DNA of 64,000 nucleotides. It comes from Pseudomonas mandelii (GTDB taxonomy: Bacteria > Pseudomonadota > Gammaproteobacteria > Pseudomonadales > Pseudomonadaceae). Of the stretch, positions 8,852 to 17,084 are shown piece by piece (the first letter of the stretch is position 1; every line of letters starts with the position of its first letter). The stretch spans positions 1 to 64,000 of the forward strand of contig NZ_RCZA01000013.1 in NCBI RefSeq assembly GCF_006438925.1, given 5' to 3'. The translations under genes and the position numbers were made by a program. A model generated the notes under the pieces. That model worked only from the letters and a program-made list of their open reading frames with translations. It ran no database searches and had not been told where the DNA came from.

Positions 8852-10886
8852 TTTGCGCCTCCAGCTTGGCCTTCTCGCAGATCGCACAGATTGGCTTCTT
8901 CTGCATCAACGCTTGCCGCTGTGCGGGCACCAACAATTGCCCGGCCTTATCCGCATCTGCCTGTTTCAACGGCCCCGGCATCAATGGCGCAGCACCTGTC
9001 CCATTTCCCGGACTCCCACCGGAGTTCATATTGATCACCGGCCCACTCAGCGTCACGCCACCGCTGTCGATCTTGATGAAGCTGCCGCCGCCCTTTAGGG
9101 TCAGTTCGCTGCCGGCTTCGAGCACGACTTTCATGCCGCTGCTCAGGTGGATTTCCTGACCGGCTTCGATGAACTGGCCGGTGCCGACTTTGATGTGCTG
9201 GTTGACGCCCACAGTGAGATGGTCGTTGGCGCGCGTTTCGACTTTGCGGTCGGCGTAGACGGTGTGGTGTTCTTCGGCCTTGAATTCGCTGTAGCTGTTT
9301 TGCTCGACGGTGTCGTGGCGTTCGTTGCCGACGCGGATTTTCTGGTCGTGCTCGACGTTTTCGTCCCAGTCGCGTTGGGCGTGCAGGAAGATTTGTTCCT
9401 GGCCTTTCTTGTCTTCGATGCGCAGTTCGTTGTAACCGCCGCCACCGGGGGAACTCAGGGTTTTGAAGGTGCTGCGGGTTTTGTTCGCCGGCAGGGCGTA
9501 CGGGACGACGTTTTCCTTGTGGTACAGGCAGCCGCTGATCAGCGGTTGGTCGGGGTCGCCTTCCAAAAACGAAACCAGCACTTCCATGCCGATCCGCGGG
9601 ATAGCAATGCCGCCGTAGTGGGCGCCGGCCCAGGCGGAGGAGACGCGCAGCCAGCAGCTGGTCTTGTCGTCGGCCTGGCCTTCGCGGTCCCAGTGGAATT
9701 GCACTTTGACGCGGCCGTATTGGTCGCAGTGGATCTCTTCACCCTTTGGGCCGGTGACCACGGCGCTTTGGCTGCCGAGGATGCGCGGCTTTTTCTGGGT
9801 CAGCGGCGGGCGATTCGGCACGTCCCACGGGGTGGCCTGGAAGCGGTTGCGGTAGCCCTGGTGGAAATCGTCTTTCAGGTTAGTGGTGCTGCTGGTGACC
9901 GACTCTTCCAGCACTTGCGGCTGTTTGCCTTCGTGGAGGATTTCGGTCAGCAGCCACAGGTCATTCCATTTGGCTTTCGGGTGTTGGGTCAGGGCCAGGA
10001 AATGGCCGCTGACCAGCAACGGCTGATCGCTTTTGCCTTCGGCGAGCTGGAAGTCACTGCGGTGGCGTTCGAGGGCGCGTTTGGCCAGGTGCTTGCCGCG
10101 TTCGCGGTCGATGAAGCGGCCGGGGTAGTCGTAGTCTTCGAGGTCGGGCAGGGCGTCGCCACGGTTCTCGCTTTCCAGGGTCAGGCGTGGTTTTTCGAAG
10201 TCGTAGTCGCGGCGGGTGCTGCGGCTGGTGCGGGTTTCCAGGCGCAGGTCGAAGCGCTTGATCACCGGGTCGTTGGCGACCATGCCGGAGTCTTGCTGGT
10301 AGGCCACGGGTGCGAGTTTCGGGAACACCGTCTGGTCATCGCCGAACACCAGCTTGTGGGCCGTGGCGCTGTGCTGAAAGTGGTAGTGGATACCTTCTTC
10401 CTCGCACAGGCGCTGGATGAACTGCAGGTCCGATTCATCGTACTGAACGCAGTAAATGCGCTCGGGATAAATCGCCCCGACTTTGAATTCGTAGGCGTTG
10501 CTTTGGATGCCGTGCTCTTCGAGGACGCTGCCGATGATTTTCGGCACGTTAAGGTTCTGGAAGATGCGTTGGTTGGTGCGGTGCGCCAGGTAAGACAGGT
10601 GCGGGCGCAGGGTCACCGCGTAGCGGGTCAGGCGTTTGCCGGAATCACCCTGGGCGGCGCGATAGATCTGGCCATGAATGCCGCTGCCGTCAGGCGAGAG
10701 CTGCAAGAAGGCTGGTTTGTGCAGCAGCGTTTCGAGGTCCAGGGACGGCTGTTCACTGACCAGCTCCACCTCAAACACAAAAGGCTGGCTGATGGCTTCC
10801 CGACCTTGCAGGGAAAGAACCTGGAAGTCGCTGGAAAGACCTTCGATGGTCAGGGCAAAGTGAGTTTGATTGGCCGGCGCGAACAT
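8844..10886 (-). CDS. vgrG: T6SS tip protein VgrG
   Basis: This 680-residue protein starts MFAPANQTHFALTIEG, preceded by GAGGAA; a TTG further upstream has no support. It has the gp27-like head (around QPFVFEVELVSEQ and CEEEGIHYHFQH), the gp5-like OB domain (GRVKVQFHWDREGQ, then SSAWAGAHYGG, PRIGMEVLVSFLEGDPDQPLI) and a C-terminal beta-helical needle with repeated HLTVGVNQHIKVG-type units. The extreme C-terminus is a short tail with CAIC. VgrG trimers cap the Hcp tube and carry effectors. There is no large fused effector domain, which agrees with a separate effector delivered through the DUF4123 adaptor encoded next. Confidence 0.95.
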   Translation of the reverse strand: MFAPANQTHFALTIEGLSSDFQVLSLQGREAISQPFVFEVELVSEQPSLDLETLLHKPAFLQLSPDGSGIHGQIYRAAQGDSGKRLTRYAVTLRPHLSYLAHRTNQRIFQNLNVPKIIGSVLEEHGIQSNAYEFKVGAIYPERIYCVQYDESDLQFIQRLCEEEGIHYHFQHSATAHKLVFGDDQTVFPKLAPVAYQQDSGMVANDPVIKRFDLRLETRTSRSTRRDYDFEKPRLTLESENRGDALPDLEDYDYPGRFIDRERGKHLAKRALERHRSDFQLAEGKSDQPLLVSGHFLALTQHPKAKWNDLWLLTEILHEGKQPQVLEESVTSSTTNLKDDFHQGYRNRFQATPWDVPNRPPLTQKKPRILGSQSAVVTGPKGEEIHCDQYGRVKVQFHWDREGQADDKTSCWLRVSSAWAGAHYGGIAIPRIGMEVLVSFLEGDPDQPLISGCLYHKENVVPYALPANKTRSTFKTLSSPGGGGYNELRIEDKKGQEQIFLHAQRDWDENVEHDQKIRVGNERHDTVEQNSYSEFKAEEHHTVYADRKVETRANDHLTVGVNQHIKVGTGQFIEAGQEIHLSSGMKVVLEAGSELTLKGGGSFIKIDSGGVTLSGPVINMNSGGSPGNGTGAAPLMPGPLKQADADKAGQLLVPAQRQALMQKKPICAICEKAKLEAQNA

Positions 10887-11017
10887 CCCTTGTTCCTCGT
10901 GCAGTGCTGCGGCGTTCGCCAAGACCGGAAAAAGGAATCAGCAGACGCAAAATTCTGGAAGGGCGAAAACAACATCGACCAGCAGAGCTGGCCGATGCTT
11001 GAGACGGTCGGCCTGAG

Positions 11018-11533
11018 TTAGGCGACCGGCTGACGCCAGTCATCGGAACCCGAAGTACCGGATACTTCGTGGGTCCAGGTGATTTTGCGGTAGGTGAATT
11101 GCACTTCTTCCAGGTGCGTGAAGTGCGAGTTCGACGGATCCTGGCAGTTGTGCATTTTGTTGTTGATGGCGACGATGATCGCGTCTTCCAGTTTGGTGGT
11201 GTAGTAGTGCTCTTGGGTACCTTGAGCCGAAGTGCGGTACCACTGGATAACGATTTCGCTCATGCGCTCGCCGGAGGTCAGAGCGGCTTGCAGCAGTGGC
11301 GAAGCCTTGTCGTAGACCTTGGTGATCACGACTGGCTTGTGAACGCGCTGACCGGTCGGTTGGCCGGACTGTGGGTCACGCGGGATGATCACGTCGTGGC
11401 TGAAAGCCTGAACCATGACCTGGTCTTCGTGACCTTCCTGGTAGGTGTTGCCAACCGAGTCGGCGGTGAATGCGCCGGCAGTGATCAGACCTTGTTTCTC
11501 GCCAGTGACGGACATGTACGCTGGTGTAGCCAT
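11018..11533 (-). CDS. hcp: T6SS tube protein Hcp
   Basis: This 171-residue protein is the standard Hcp1 length, starting MATPAYMSVTGEKQGLITAG with AAGGAG upstream. Typical stretches include VQAFSHDVIIPRD, VITKVYDKASPLL, YTTKLEDAIIVAI and TWTHEVSGTSGSDDW. Hcp hexamers stack into the tube that is propelled into target cells, and they can carry effectors in the lumen. It is the first gene of the module, separated by about 130 bases from vgrG, and is preceded by a sigma-54-type promoter at 11601-11616. No core sheath or membrane-complex T6SS genes are in the window, so this is a remote module served by a machine encoded elsewhere. Confidence 0.97.
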   Translation of the reverse strand: MATPAYMSVTGEKQGLITAGAFTADSVGNTYQEGHEDQVMVQAFSHDVIIPRDPQSGQPTGQRVHKPVVITKVYDKASPLLQAALTSGERMSEIVIQWYRTSAQGTQEHYYTTKLEDAIIVAINNKMHNCQDPSNSHFTHLEEVQFTYRKITWTHEVSGTSGSDDWRQPVA

Positions 11534-11600
11534 GGATGTGCTCCTTGCTAAAAGTTAGGGTGCCCGGGAGGCGGTATCGCCCGGTGGGTGCCTGACTGTT

Positions 11601-11616
11601 ATCAAGGTCCGTGCCA
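11601..11616 (-). promoter_or_regulatory. sigma-54 promoter of hcp
   Basis: On the minus strand the sequence reads TGGCACGGACCTTGAT. It fits the -24/-12 consensus TGGCACG-N4-TTGCW except for A in place of C at the -12 dinucleotide. It lies about 70 bases upstream of the hcp start. Sigma-54 control of hcp genes is known in Pseudomonas and Vibrio. Confidence 0.75.
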
Positions 11617-11700
11617 GAAACGGTTAATGCTATATAAATCAGCTGGTTGAGAGGTTTTTTAGGCCGCGTGGGGAATGTTCGGCAGCGATCGCCTGTGAAT

Positions 11701-11742
11701 GTGCGCAAGAAGTTGCGCAGTACTGCGCAACTTCTTGCGCAC
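11701..11742. promoter_or_regulatory. 42-bp perfect palindrome, probable activator site pair
   Basis: The segment is its own reverse complement over 42 bases. It consists of two head-to-head copies of the dyad TGCGCAA-N4-TTGCGCA (11702-11719 and 11724-11741). It lies about 85-125 bases upstream of the sigma-54 promoter of hcp, the usual place for an enhancer-binding protein. A role as terminator is unlikely because there is no T-tract. Confidence 0.6.
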
Positions 11743-11805
11743 TTGGCTGGGGCGCCTGACAGGCCGGGCGATCAGCCCCCCGGGATGGGCTTTCGCACCG
11801 TTGAT

Positions 11806-11823
11806 TGCGCAACTTCTTGCGCA
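11806..11823. promoter_or_regulatory. third copy of TGCGCAA-N4-TTGCGCA dyad
   Basis: This is an exact repeat of the half-unit of the 42-base palindrome, about 80 bases further from hcp. Three identical dyads in one intergenic region point to a DNA-binding protein, perhaps the sigma-54 activator for hcp. It could also act on the divergent gene starting at 11978. Confidence 0.55.
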
Positions 11824-11977
11824 TCAAGGCGCTTGGCCATCATCGGGTGACCAGTCGTCTCATTGGTCGAAAACCGGCAGCAGAAGCGCTAGGGTGACAG
11901 GTGAAACGAACACTGTAGCGTGGAGGTCAAACTCAGCGCCGAGATGAATGAACATCTGCGAACTCAAGGAGAACGAC

Positions 11978-12655
11978 ATGAAAATCCTGATGGTTCTAAC
12001 GTCACACGATCAATTGGGTGACACGGGTAGGAAAACCGGCTTCTGGCTGGAGGAATTCGCCGCACCGTATTTCGCCTTCAAGGACGCCGGCGCTCAGTTG
12101 ACCCTGGCCTCGCCCAAGGGAGGTCAACCACCGCTGGACCCAAAAAGCGACGAGCCCGACGCGCAAACCGCAGCCACCGAGCGCTTTCGCAAAGACTCCG
12201 CTGCCCAGTCCGCGTTGGCGTCTACCGCTCTGCTGAGCAGCGCGAGAGCTGAAGATTACGACGCGGTTTTCTATCCGGGCGGCCATGGCCCGCTGTGGGA
12301 TTTGGCCGAAGACAAAATTTCGATCGCTCTGATCGAGGCGTTTTACAAGGCAGGCAAACCGGTCGCGGCCGTCTGCCACGCCCCGGGTGTGTTGCGTCAC
12401 GTCAAGGGCGCGGACGGCCAGCCGCTGGTCAAAGGCAAGCGCGTGACGGGGTTTACCAACACTGAGGAAGAAGCTGTGCAACTGACGAAGGTTGTGCCGT
12501 TTTTGGTGGAGGACATGCTTAAGGAGAAGGGGGGTGTCTATTCCAAGGGGGCTGACTGGGCGAGTTATGTGCTCACTGATGGATTGCTGATCACCGGACA
12601 GAATCCGGCTTCCTCTGAAGCAGCGGCACAAGAACTGTTGGCGAAGCTCCACTAA
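11978..12655 (+). CDS. DJ-1/PfpI family protein (Hsp31/glyoxalase-III-like)
   Basis: This 225-residue protein starts MKILMVLTSHDQLG with AAGGAG 9 bases upstream; an earlier ATG at 11948 lacks a site. It has the class I amidotransferase-like fold with the nucleophile elbow VAAVCHAPG (Cys) and the PGGHGPLWDL loop that supplies the acidic and histidine partners in Hsp31/HchA-like members. Such enzymes remove methylglyoxal or repair glycated substrates, or act as holdases. It is divergent from the hcp module and appears monocistronic. The precise activity cannot be read from sequence. Confidence 0.85.
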   Translation: MKILMVLTSHDQLGDTGRKTGFWLEEFAAPYFAFKDAGAQLTLASPKGGQPPLDPKSDEPDAQTAATERFRKDSAAQSALASTALLSSARAEDYDAVFYPGGHGPLWDLAEDKISIALIEAFYKAGKPVAAVCHAPGVLRHVKGADGQPLVKGKRVTGFTNTEEEAVQLTKVVPFLVEDMLKEKGGVYSKGADWASYVLTDGLLITGQNPASSEAAAQELLAKLH

Positions 12656-12664
12656 ATCTGACGT

Positions 12665-12797
12665 GTAGCAGCTGGCGCAGCCTGCGTCCGGCTGCGAAGC
12701 AGTCGTAAAACCGGCAAACACGGTGTGTCTGAAAGACCGCGGCGGCGGATACAACGACTGCTGCGCAGCCGAACGCAGGCTGCGCCAGCTGCTACAG
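12665..12797. repeat. REPIN, GTAGCAGCTGGCGCAGCC family
   Basis: Two long arms in inverted orientation (12665-12705 and 12755-12797) enclose about 50 bases. Each arm contains GCAGCTGGCGCAGCCTGCG and a GGCTGCG-AGCAGTCG tail. It lies between the convergent 3' ends at 12655 and 12812, where it may also limit read-through. Confidence 0.8.
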
Positions 12798-12811
12798 GTT
12801 CGTGCTACGCC

Positions 12812-14197
12812 TCAGACTGCGAGGCTCGACGCGGCGAAACATTCCTCGATCGAGCGCCGCTGCGTCTCGGCATACAACGCCAACTCATCAATCGTCGATC
12901 GCCCCAGCGCCTTCTCGAACACCTGCCGGTTCGACTGCACGCCATAGTGGGTTTGCGCCGCATCCCCCAGGTTCGACTGAAAAATCCCCGCTGCGCTGAC
13001 TGGCAGGAAATCTTCGTACACCAACGGTTCAACCCGCAAATACCCGCCGCTGAGCAGATCCTCCAGCGACCACGATTTCAACTCGTCGGCTCCCAACCCT
13101 TTTTCCGTGACGAAGTAGCGAAAGTACGCCAGTTCCTCTCGGCGCATGCCCTCAACGGTGTCAGGGAATTCTGCAAAGTGCTGCGCCATCAGCGCGTTGT
13201 AACGTGAGGCATTGGCCTCATTGGGGAAGTCTTTCAATTCATCCCGGGCAGCGTTGAGCAAACGGTCGTAAAGCGCCCGGCCCTTGGGGGTGAGCGCCGC
13301 GCCGCGTTGCTCGATTTCGCCGAAACGGGCGCTGTGGCTGCCACGATTCTCGGTTTGATCGGTGAAGGCGACAGGCTCGTCCAGGGCCTTGAAACTGGTC
13401 TGGCGCAGCAGGATCGGGCACTGACGGCGGGGTGGTCCTTCGATCACCGCTTTGGGGGTGATGCCGTGGGCAGGCATTTGCGCCTGGACGATGTCGATGT
13501 CCAGGGTGCGCGGCGTCAGGTGGTTGATATGCGGGCCGGTGAACGCCACCACGTCGGCGATCAGGCGATGCTGGGCGCTGAGCTTGCGGTACTGCTCGGC
13601 GGTCACGGTGGCGGTGTGGTGCCAGCGGAACGTTTCCAGCGCTTGCTCGACGAAGTTATGGGCCTCCTGTTCGGTGAGGCCGCCCTGGGTTTCGGCGCGG
13701 TCGATGAGGGTCAGTGCGGTGGGCGTGAAGATCGAACGCTTATCCAGCACCGATTGGGCGAACGCTCGCAGTTCCAGGTCTTCGATCAGTTCCAGGCGCA
13801 GCAGGGAGGTGAACACCCGGAACGGGCTGACCTGCAACGCCGCCTCATGCACCGCGCGAAAAGCCGTGGAGTGCACCGGCACGCCGGCCGGGGTCAGGTC
13901 GTAATAACCCACCGGTTGCATGCCCATCACCGCAAACAGCCGGGCGAGGGTGGCCAGTTCATCGGCGGTGCCGACTCGGATCGCGCCATGCCGCTCCAGG
14001 TCCAGGCGCTGGATTTCACCGGTACTGTTCAACTGTCGGGCGATCTGTGGATCGCTGTCCAGCACGTGACGGTTGGTCTGTTCCACCAGTTCCATCAGCG
14101 CGCCGTACAGCGGCACTTCTTCGCGGTACATGTCGGACATCGCTTTGGAGAAGCGTTGACGGATCAGATCAGGGCTGACGAAGTTCGGGTGACTCAT
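12812..14197 (-). CDS. hglS: 2-oxoadipate dioxygenase/decarboxylase (HglS, YdcJ/DUF1338)
   Basis: This 461-residue protein matches the DUF1338/YdcJ family, in which P. putida HglS converts 2-oxoadipate to D-2-hydroxyglutarate using Fe(II) and oxygen in D-lysine catabolism. Characteristic stretches include MGMQPVGYYDL and GVPVHSTAFR (a metal-ligand histidine in the VOC-like fold), HINHLTPRTLDID and YEDFLPVSAAGIFQSNL near the C-terminus. Length and motifs are full. No other lysine catabolic genes adjoin it; it stands alone between two REPINs. Confidence 0.9.
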   Translation of the reverse strand: MSHPNFVSPDLIRQRFSKAMSDMYREEVPLYGALMELVEQTNRHVLDSDPQIARQLNSTGEIQRLDLERHGAIRVGTADELATLARLFAVMGMQPVGYYDLTPAGVPVHSTAFRAVHEAALQVSPFRVFTSLLRLELIEDLELRAFAQSVLDKRSIFTPTALTLIDRAETQGGLTEQEAHNFVEQALETFRWHHTATVTAEQYRKLSAQHRLIADVVAFTGPHINHLTPRTLDIDIVQAQMPAHGITPKAVIEGPPRRQCPILLRQTSFKALDEPVAFTDQTENRGSHSARFGEIEQRGAALTPKGRALYDRLLNAARDELKDFPNEANASRYNALMAQHFAEFPDTVEGMRREELAYFRYFVTEKGLGADELKSWSLEDLLSGGYLRVEPLVYEDFLPVSAAGIFQSNLGDAAQTHYGVQSNRQVFEKALGRSTIDELALYAETQRRSIEECFAASSLAV

Positions 14198-14308
14198 AAA
14201 AAACTTCCTGGTGCGGTGACGTAAAGGATGCGGGAAAAGATCGCAGCCTTGCGCGGCGCCGACAAACGAAGAATCTTACGAACTTCATTCTGCAAAGGAC
14301 TGCTGGTT

Positions 14309-14455
14309 GTAGCAGCTGCCGAGCCTGCGAGGCTGCGTTCGGCTGCGAAGCAGTCGTGAAATCAGCCACTGTGGTGTGTCAGGAGGAACGTGCATACAGG
14401 GTTTGCGACTGCTGCGCAGCCGAACGCAGCCTCGCAGGCTCGGCAGCTGCTACAG
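14309..14455. repeat. REPIN, GTAGCAGCTGCCGAGCC family
   Basis: The inverted arms are 14309-14353 and about 14405-14455, with GCAGCTGCCGAGCCTGCGAG and the AGCAGTCGTGA tail. It is a variant of the element at 12665-12797, with the inner CTGGCGCAGCC replaced by CTGCCGAGCC. Confidence 0.8.
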
Positions 14456-14473
14456 GAGCGCGGTGTTTGGCTG

Positions 14474-15415
14474 CTACACCGGAAGTTCAGAGCGTAGCGA
14501 TGCCAAAAATTCCCGATACAACCGCGCCGTGTTCGTCGGTTGTTCCACCATCGGCATATGGCCGGTGTGGTCCCAGACTTCCACTCGCAGATCGGCGATG
14601 CCTTTGCTCCAGATCGCCACGCTGCTGACATCGATCAAGCGGTCCTTGTGTCCCCACAGCAACAGCGCCTGGCACTTGATGTCGGGCAGTTTCGGCTCCA
14701 TCGGCGGGCTGGCACGGAAGTCGTTGAAGATTTCTTCCAGCTCATCGCGACTCTGTTCATAGCGTTGCGCGATGGCGTCCAGCACCACCTTGGGTACCCA
14801 CGGCGGTTCGGCCATGGTCATGGCGTAGAAGCGCTGGAATTCTTCCCGTGAATGAATCAGGAACGGGTTGTGGCCCTTGGCCAAATGCCGCTCCAGGTCG
14901 CTGGCTTCGGGGGCGGTGACACCTGCCGGGTCGATCAGGGCCACCGAAACGATGCGGTCGGGGTACGTGGCCGCCAGCCATGCTGCCATGTAACCGCCCA
15001 TCGAGTTGCCGATCACGTGGACTTTCTCGACGCCGCAGACATCGAGCAACTGGATCATCCGCTTGGCCTGCAAGGGAATGTCGTAGCCGCCGCCCGCCTT
15101 GAAGCCGGTTTCGCCATGGCCGGCGATGTCGGGGATGATCACCCGATAGTTGCCGACAAAGTGCCGGGCAAAACGCAGCCAGATATTTTTGTCGGCGCTA
15201 TAGCCATGGAGCATCAGCACGCTGCTGGACGCTTCGTACGGCCCGCCTTGCCAGGTCGAAACAGTCATTTCGGCGATCGGCACGACAATTTTGTGCAGTC
15301 CATACAGCTTCGCCTCTACAGACATGTTCAAGTCATAGAGCCAATAACCGATGGCCGGGTAACTCAACCAGCTCCAGGCCGCGAAAACTGCGAGTGCGAC
15401 AACCAACAAAAGCAT
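14474..15415 (-). CDS. membrane-anchored alpha/beta hydrolase (lipase/esterase)
   Basis: This 313-residue protein has an N-terminal hydrophobic anchor (MLLLVVALAVFAAWSWLSY). An alpha/beta hydrolase core follows: oxyanion-hole region LMLHGYSADKNIW, nucleophile elbow GNSMGGYMAA (Ser), acid in LLLWGHKDRLID and catalytic His in WDHTGHMPMVEQP. It resembles single-pass membrane hydrolases such as P. aeruginosa PlaF, but I cannot be sure of orthology. It ends just before the Baeyer-Villiger monooxygenase gene's product in the same operon (22-base gap), suggesting it hydrolyses the ester or lactone that enzyme makes. Confidence 0.85.
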   Translation of the reverse strand: MLLLVVALAVFAAWSWLSYPAIGYWLYDLNMSVEAKLYGLHKIVVPIAEMTVSTWQGGPYEASSSVLMLHGYSADKNIWLRFARHFVGNYRVIIPDIAGHGETGFKAGGGYDIPLQAKRMIQLLDVCGVEKVHVIGNSMGGYMAAWLAATYPDRIVSVALIDPAGVTAPEASDLERHLAKGHNPFLIHSREEFQRFYAMTMAEPPWVPKVVLDAIAQRYEQSRDELEEIFNDFRASPPMEPKLPDIKCQALLLWGHKDRLIDVSSVAIWSKGIADLRVEVWDHTGHMPMVEQPTNTARLYREFLASLRSELPV

Positions 15416-15437
15416 CAGGCATCTTCCTTCTACGTGA

Positions 15438-16892
15438 TCAGGACAGAATGTGATCGGCGGGTTTCAGCGCTCTGGTCAACCGGTGATAGCTGAAACTGAA
15501 CCCCGGAAACATCGCAATCACATGACCGCTCTTGCTTTGATACCAACTGTGGCAACCCCCGGACTTCCATACCGTGCGTTGCATCTCCCGGTGAATCATT
15601 TCAGTGTAGGTACGTTCTGCTTCGGGGCGTACTTCGATGCTGCGCAAACCCTGTTCTTTTAACGTGCGGATGCAATCGAGAATGTAGTTCATCTGAGACT
15701 CGATGATGAACAGCGCCGAGGTGTGGCCGATGCCCGTGTTGGGGCCGGTAACGATGAACAGGTTGGGGAAGTCCGGCAGGCTGGTGCCGAGATAGGCCCG
15801 CGGGTACTGGGCCCAAAAATCGCTGAGTTGTGTGCCGTTTTTGCCGGTGACCGGGTAGGAAATCACCCCGTCGGTGGCGTCGTAACCGGTGGACCAGACG
15901 ATCAGGTCCAGGTCGATGTGTTGGCCGTCCAGGGTGACGATGCCGGTTTCATCGATGGCGGCGATGCCTTGTTCGCGACTGTGTAGCGTCACATTACTGC
16001 GACCGAGTGCCGGGTACAGGGTGCTTGAGATGATTATCCGTTTGCAGCCGATTGCGTAATCCGGCGTCAGTTTTCGCCTTAGTTCCGGATCGGGCACTTG
16101 CCGTTTGAGAAAGCGCAGGGCGTGTTGCTGAACCAGACGGATTGCCGGCCGTGAGTATTTGAAGGCAATCACCCGGGTTTCAAACTGCCAGTAGATCATC
16201 CAGCGCAATAACTTAAAGGCCGGTTTGAGCCCCAGCAACCAACGCTGGAAAGGCCCAAAGGCGCGGTCGGCCCGAGGCAATACCCAGTGCGGCGTGCGCT
16301 GGAACACATGCAAATGCTCGACGTCCGGGGCAATCGTCGGAATAACCTGGGCCGCGCTGGCACCGCTGCCAACGATGGCCACGCGTTTTTGCCGGTAATC
16401 GTAGGTGTGATCCCAATTATTGGTGTGAAAAGTCTTGCCCTGAAACCGCTCCTGGCCCTCGAAGTGTGGAATCACGGGTTGGCTAAGCGGCCCGGTGGCG
16501 TTGATCAGGAACTGCGCATGGAATGTGCCTTTGCTGGCGGTGTGCACCGCCCAGCGTTTGCCGTCGTCGTCCCATTCGATGCGCTCGACATTGGCCTGCA
16601 GTTCCACCTTGTCTCGCAGGCCGAAGTGCTCCACCACGTACTGGGTGTAGTGGTGCAGTTCGGCCTGCTCGGCGAACATTTGCGTCCAGCGGTAGGGGGC
16701 GAAGGACAGCGAATAGAGCGGCGAGGGCACGTCGACCGCGGCACCGGGGTAGGTGTTTTGGCACCAGGTGCCGCCGAAAAAGTCCCGTCGTTCCAGCAGG
16801 CGGAAATTGCCGATGCCTGCCTTGAGCAAATTGATCGCCGCGCACTGGCCGCCAAAACCGCTGCCGATGATCAACACTTGAAAGGTTTGCAT
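15438..16892 (-). CDS. flavin-containing Baeyer-Villiger-type monooxygenase
   Basis: This 484-residue protein has an N-terminal FAD Rossmann motif (IIGSGFGGQCAA), the Baeyer-Villiger fingerprint variant FQGKTFHTNNWDHT (FxGxxxHxxxW), and a second NADPH Rossmann motif (VAIVGSGASAAQ). It also has the DLIVWSTGYDAT segment. These enzymes insert oxygen next to a ketone to form an ester or lactone. It is upstream of, and probably co-transcribed with, the hydrolase at 14474-15415. P. fluorescens strains are known to pair such a monooxygenase with an esterase for ketone degradation. The natural substrate is not evident. Confidence 0.9.
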   Translation of the reverse strand: MQTFQVLIIGSGFGGQCAAINLLKAGIGNFRLLERRDFFGGTWCQNTYPGAAVDVPSPLYSLSFAPYRWTQMFAEQAELHHYTQYVVEHFGLRDKVELQANVERIEWDDDGKRWAVHTASKGTFHAQFLINATGPLSQPVIPHFEGQERFQGKTFHTNNWDHTYDYRQKRVAIVGSGASAAQVIPTIAPDVEHLHVFQRTPHWVLPRADRAFGPFQRWLLGLKPAFKLLRWMIYWQFETRVIAFKYSRPAIRLVQQHALRFLKRQVPDPELRRKLTPDYAIGCKRIIISSTLYPALGRSNVTLHSREQGIAAIDETGIVTLDGQHIDLDLIVWSTGYDATDGVISYPVTGKNGTQLSDFWAQYPRAYLGTSLPDFPNLFIVTGPNTGIGHTSALFIIESQMNYILDCIRTLKEQGLRSIEVRPEAERTYTEMIHREMQRTVWKSGGCHSWYQSKSGHVIAMFPGFSFSYHRLTRALKPADHILS

Positions 16893-17084
16893 GGGTCTCC
16901 TTTTTTATCGTTATTGATCGAACCCTCCTTTCATTTATAGCCAATCATTGAGCGCTCGCCTCGTGGCTATGCCTTGGTATTCAGACCGCCAGCCGGTGAT
17001 GGCTATTTGCCGTTGCCCTGATAGACTCTCACCACACTTGAAACCCTGTGTTTTCAGGTTCCGTTCTGTGGCGCAGAGGCTCCT

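Noticed and set aside
9147..11021. 624-codon plus-strand frame opposite vgrG
   Set aside because: It is a low-complexity V/A/F-rich shadow of the repetitive vgrG needle sequence.
1..11600. complete T6SS machinery
   Set aside because: Only hcp, vgrG, adaptor, effector and probable immunity genes are present; no sheath, baseplate or membrane-complex genes are seen.
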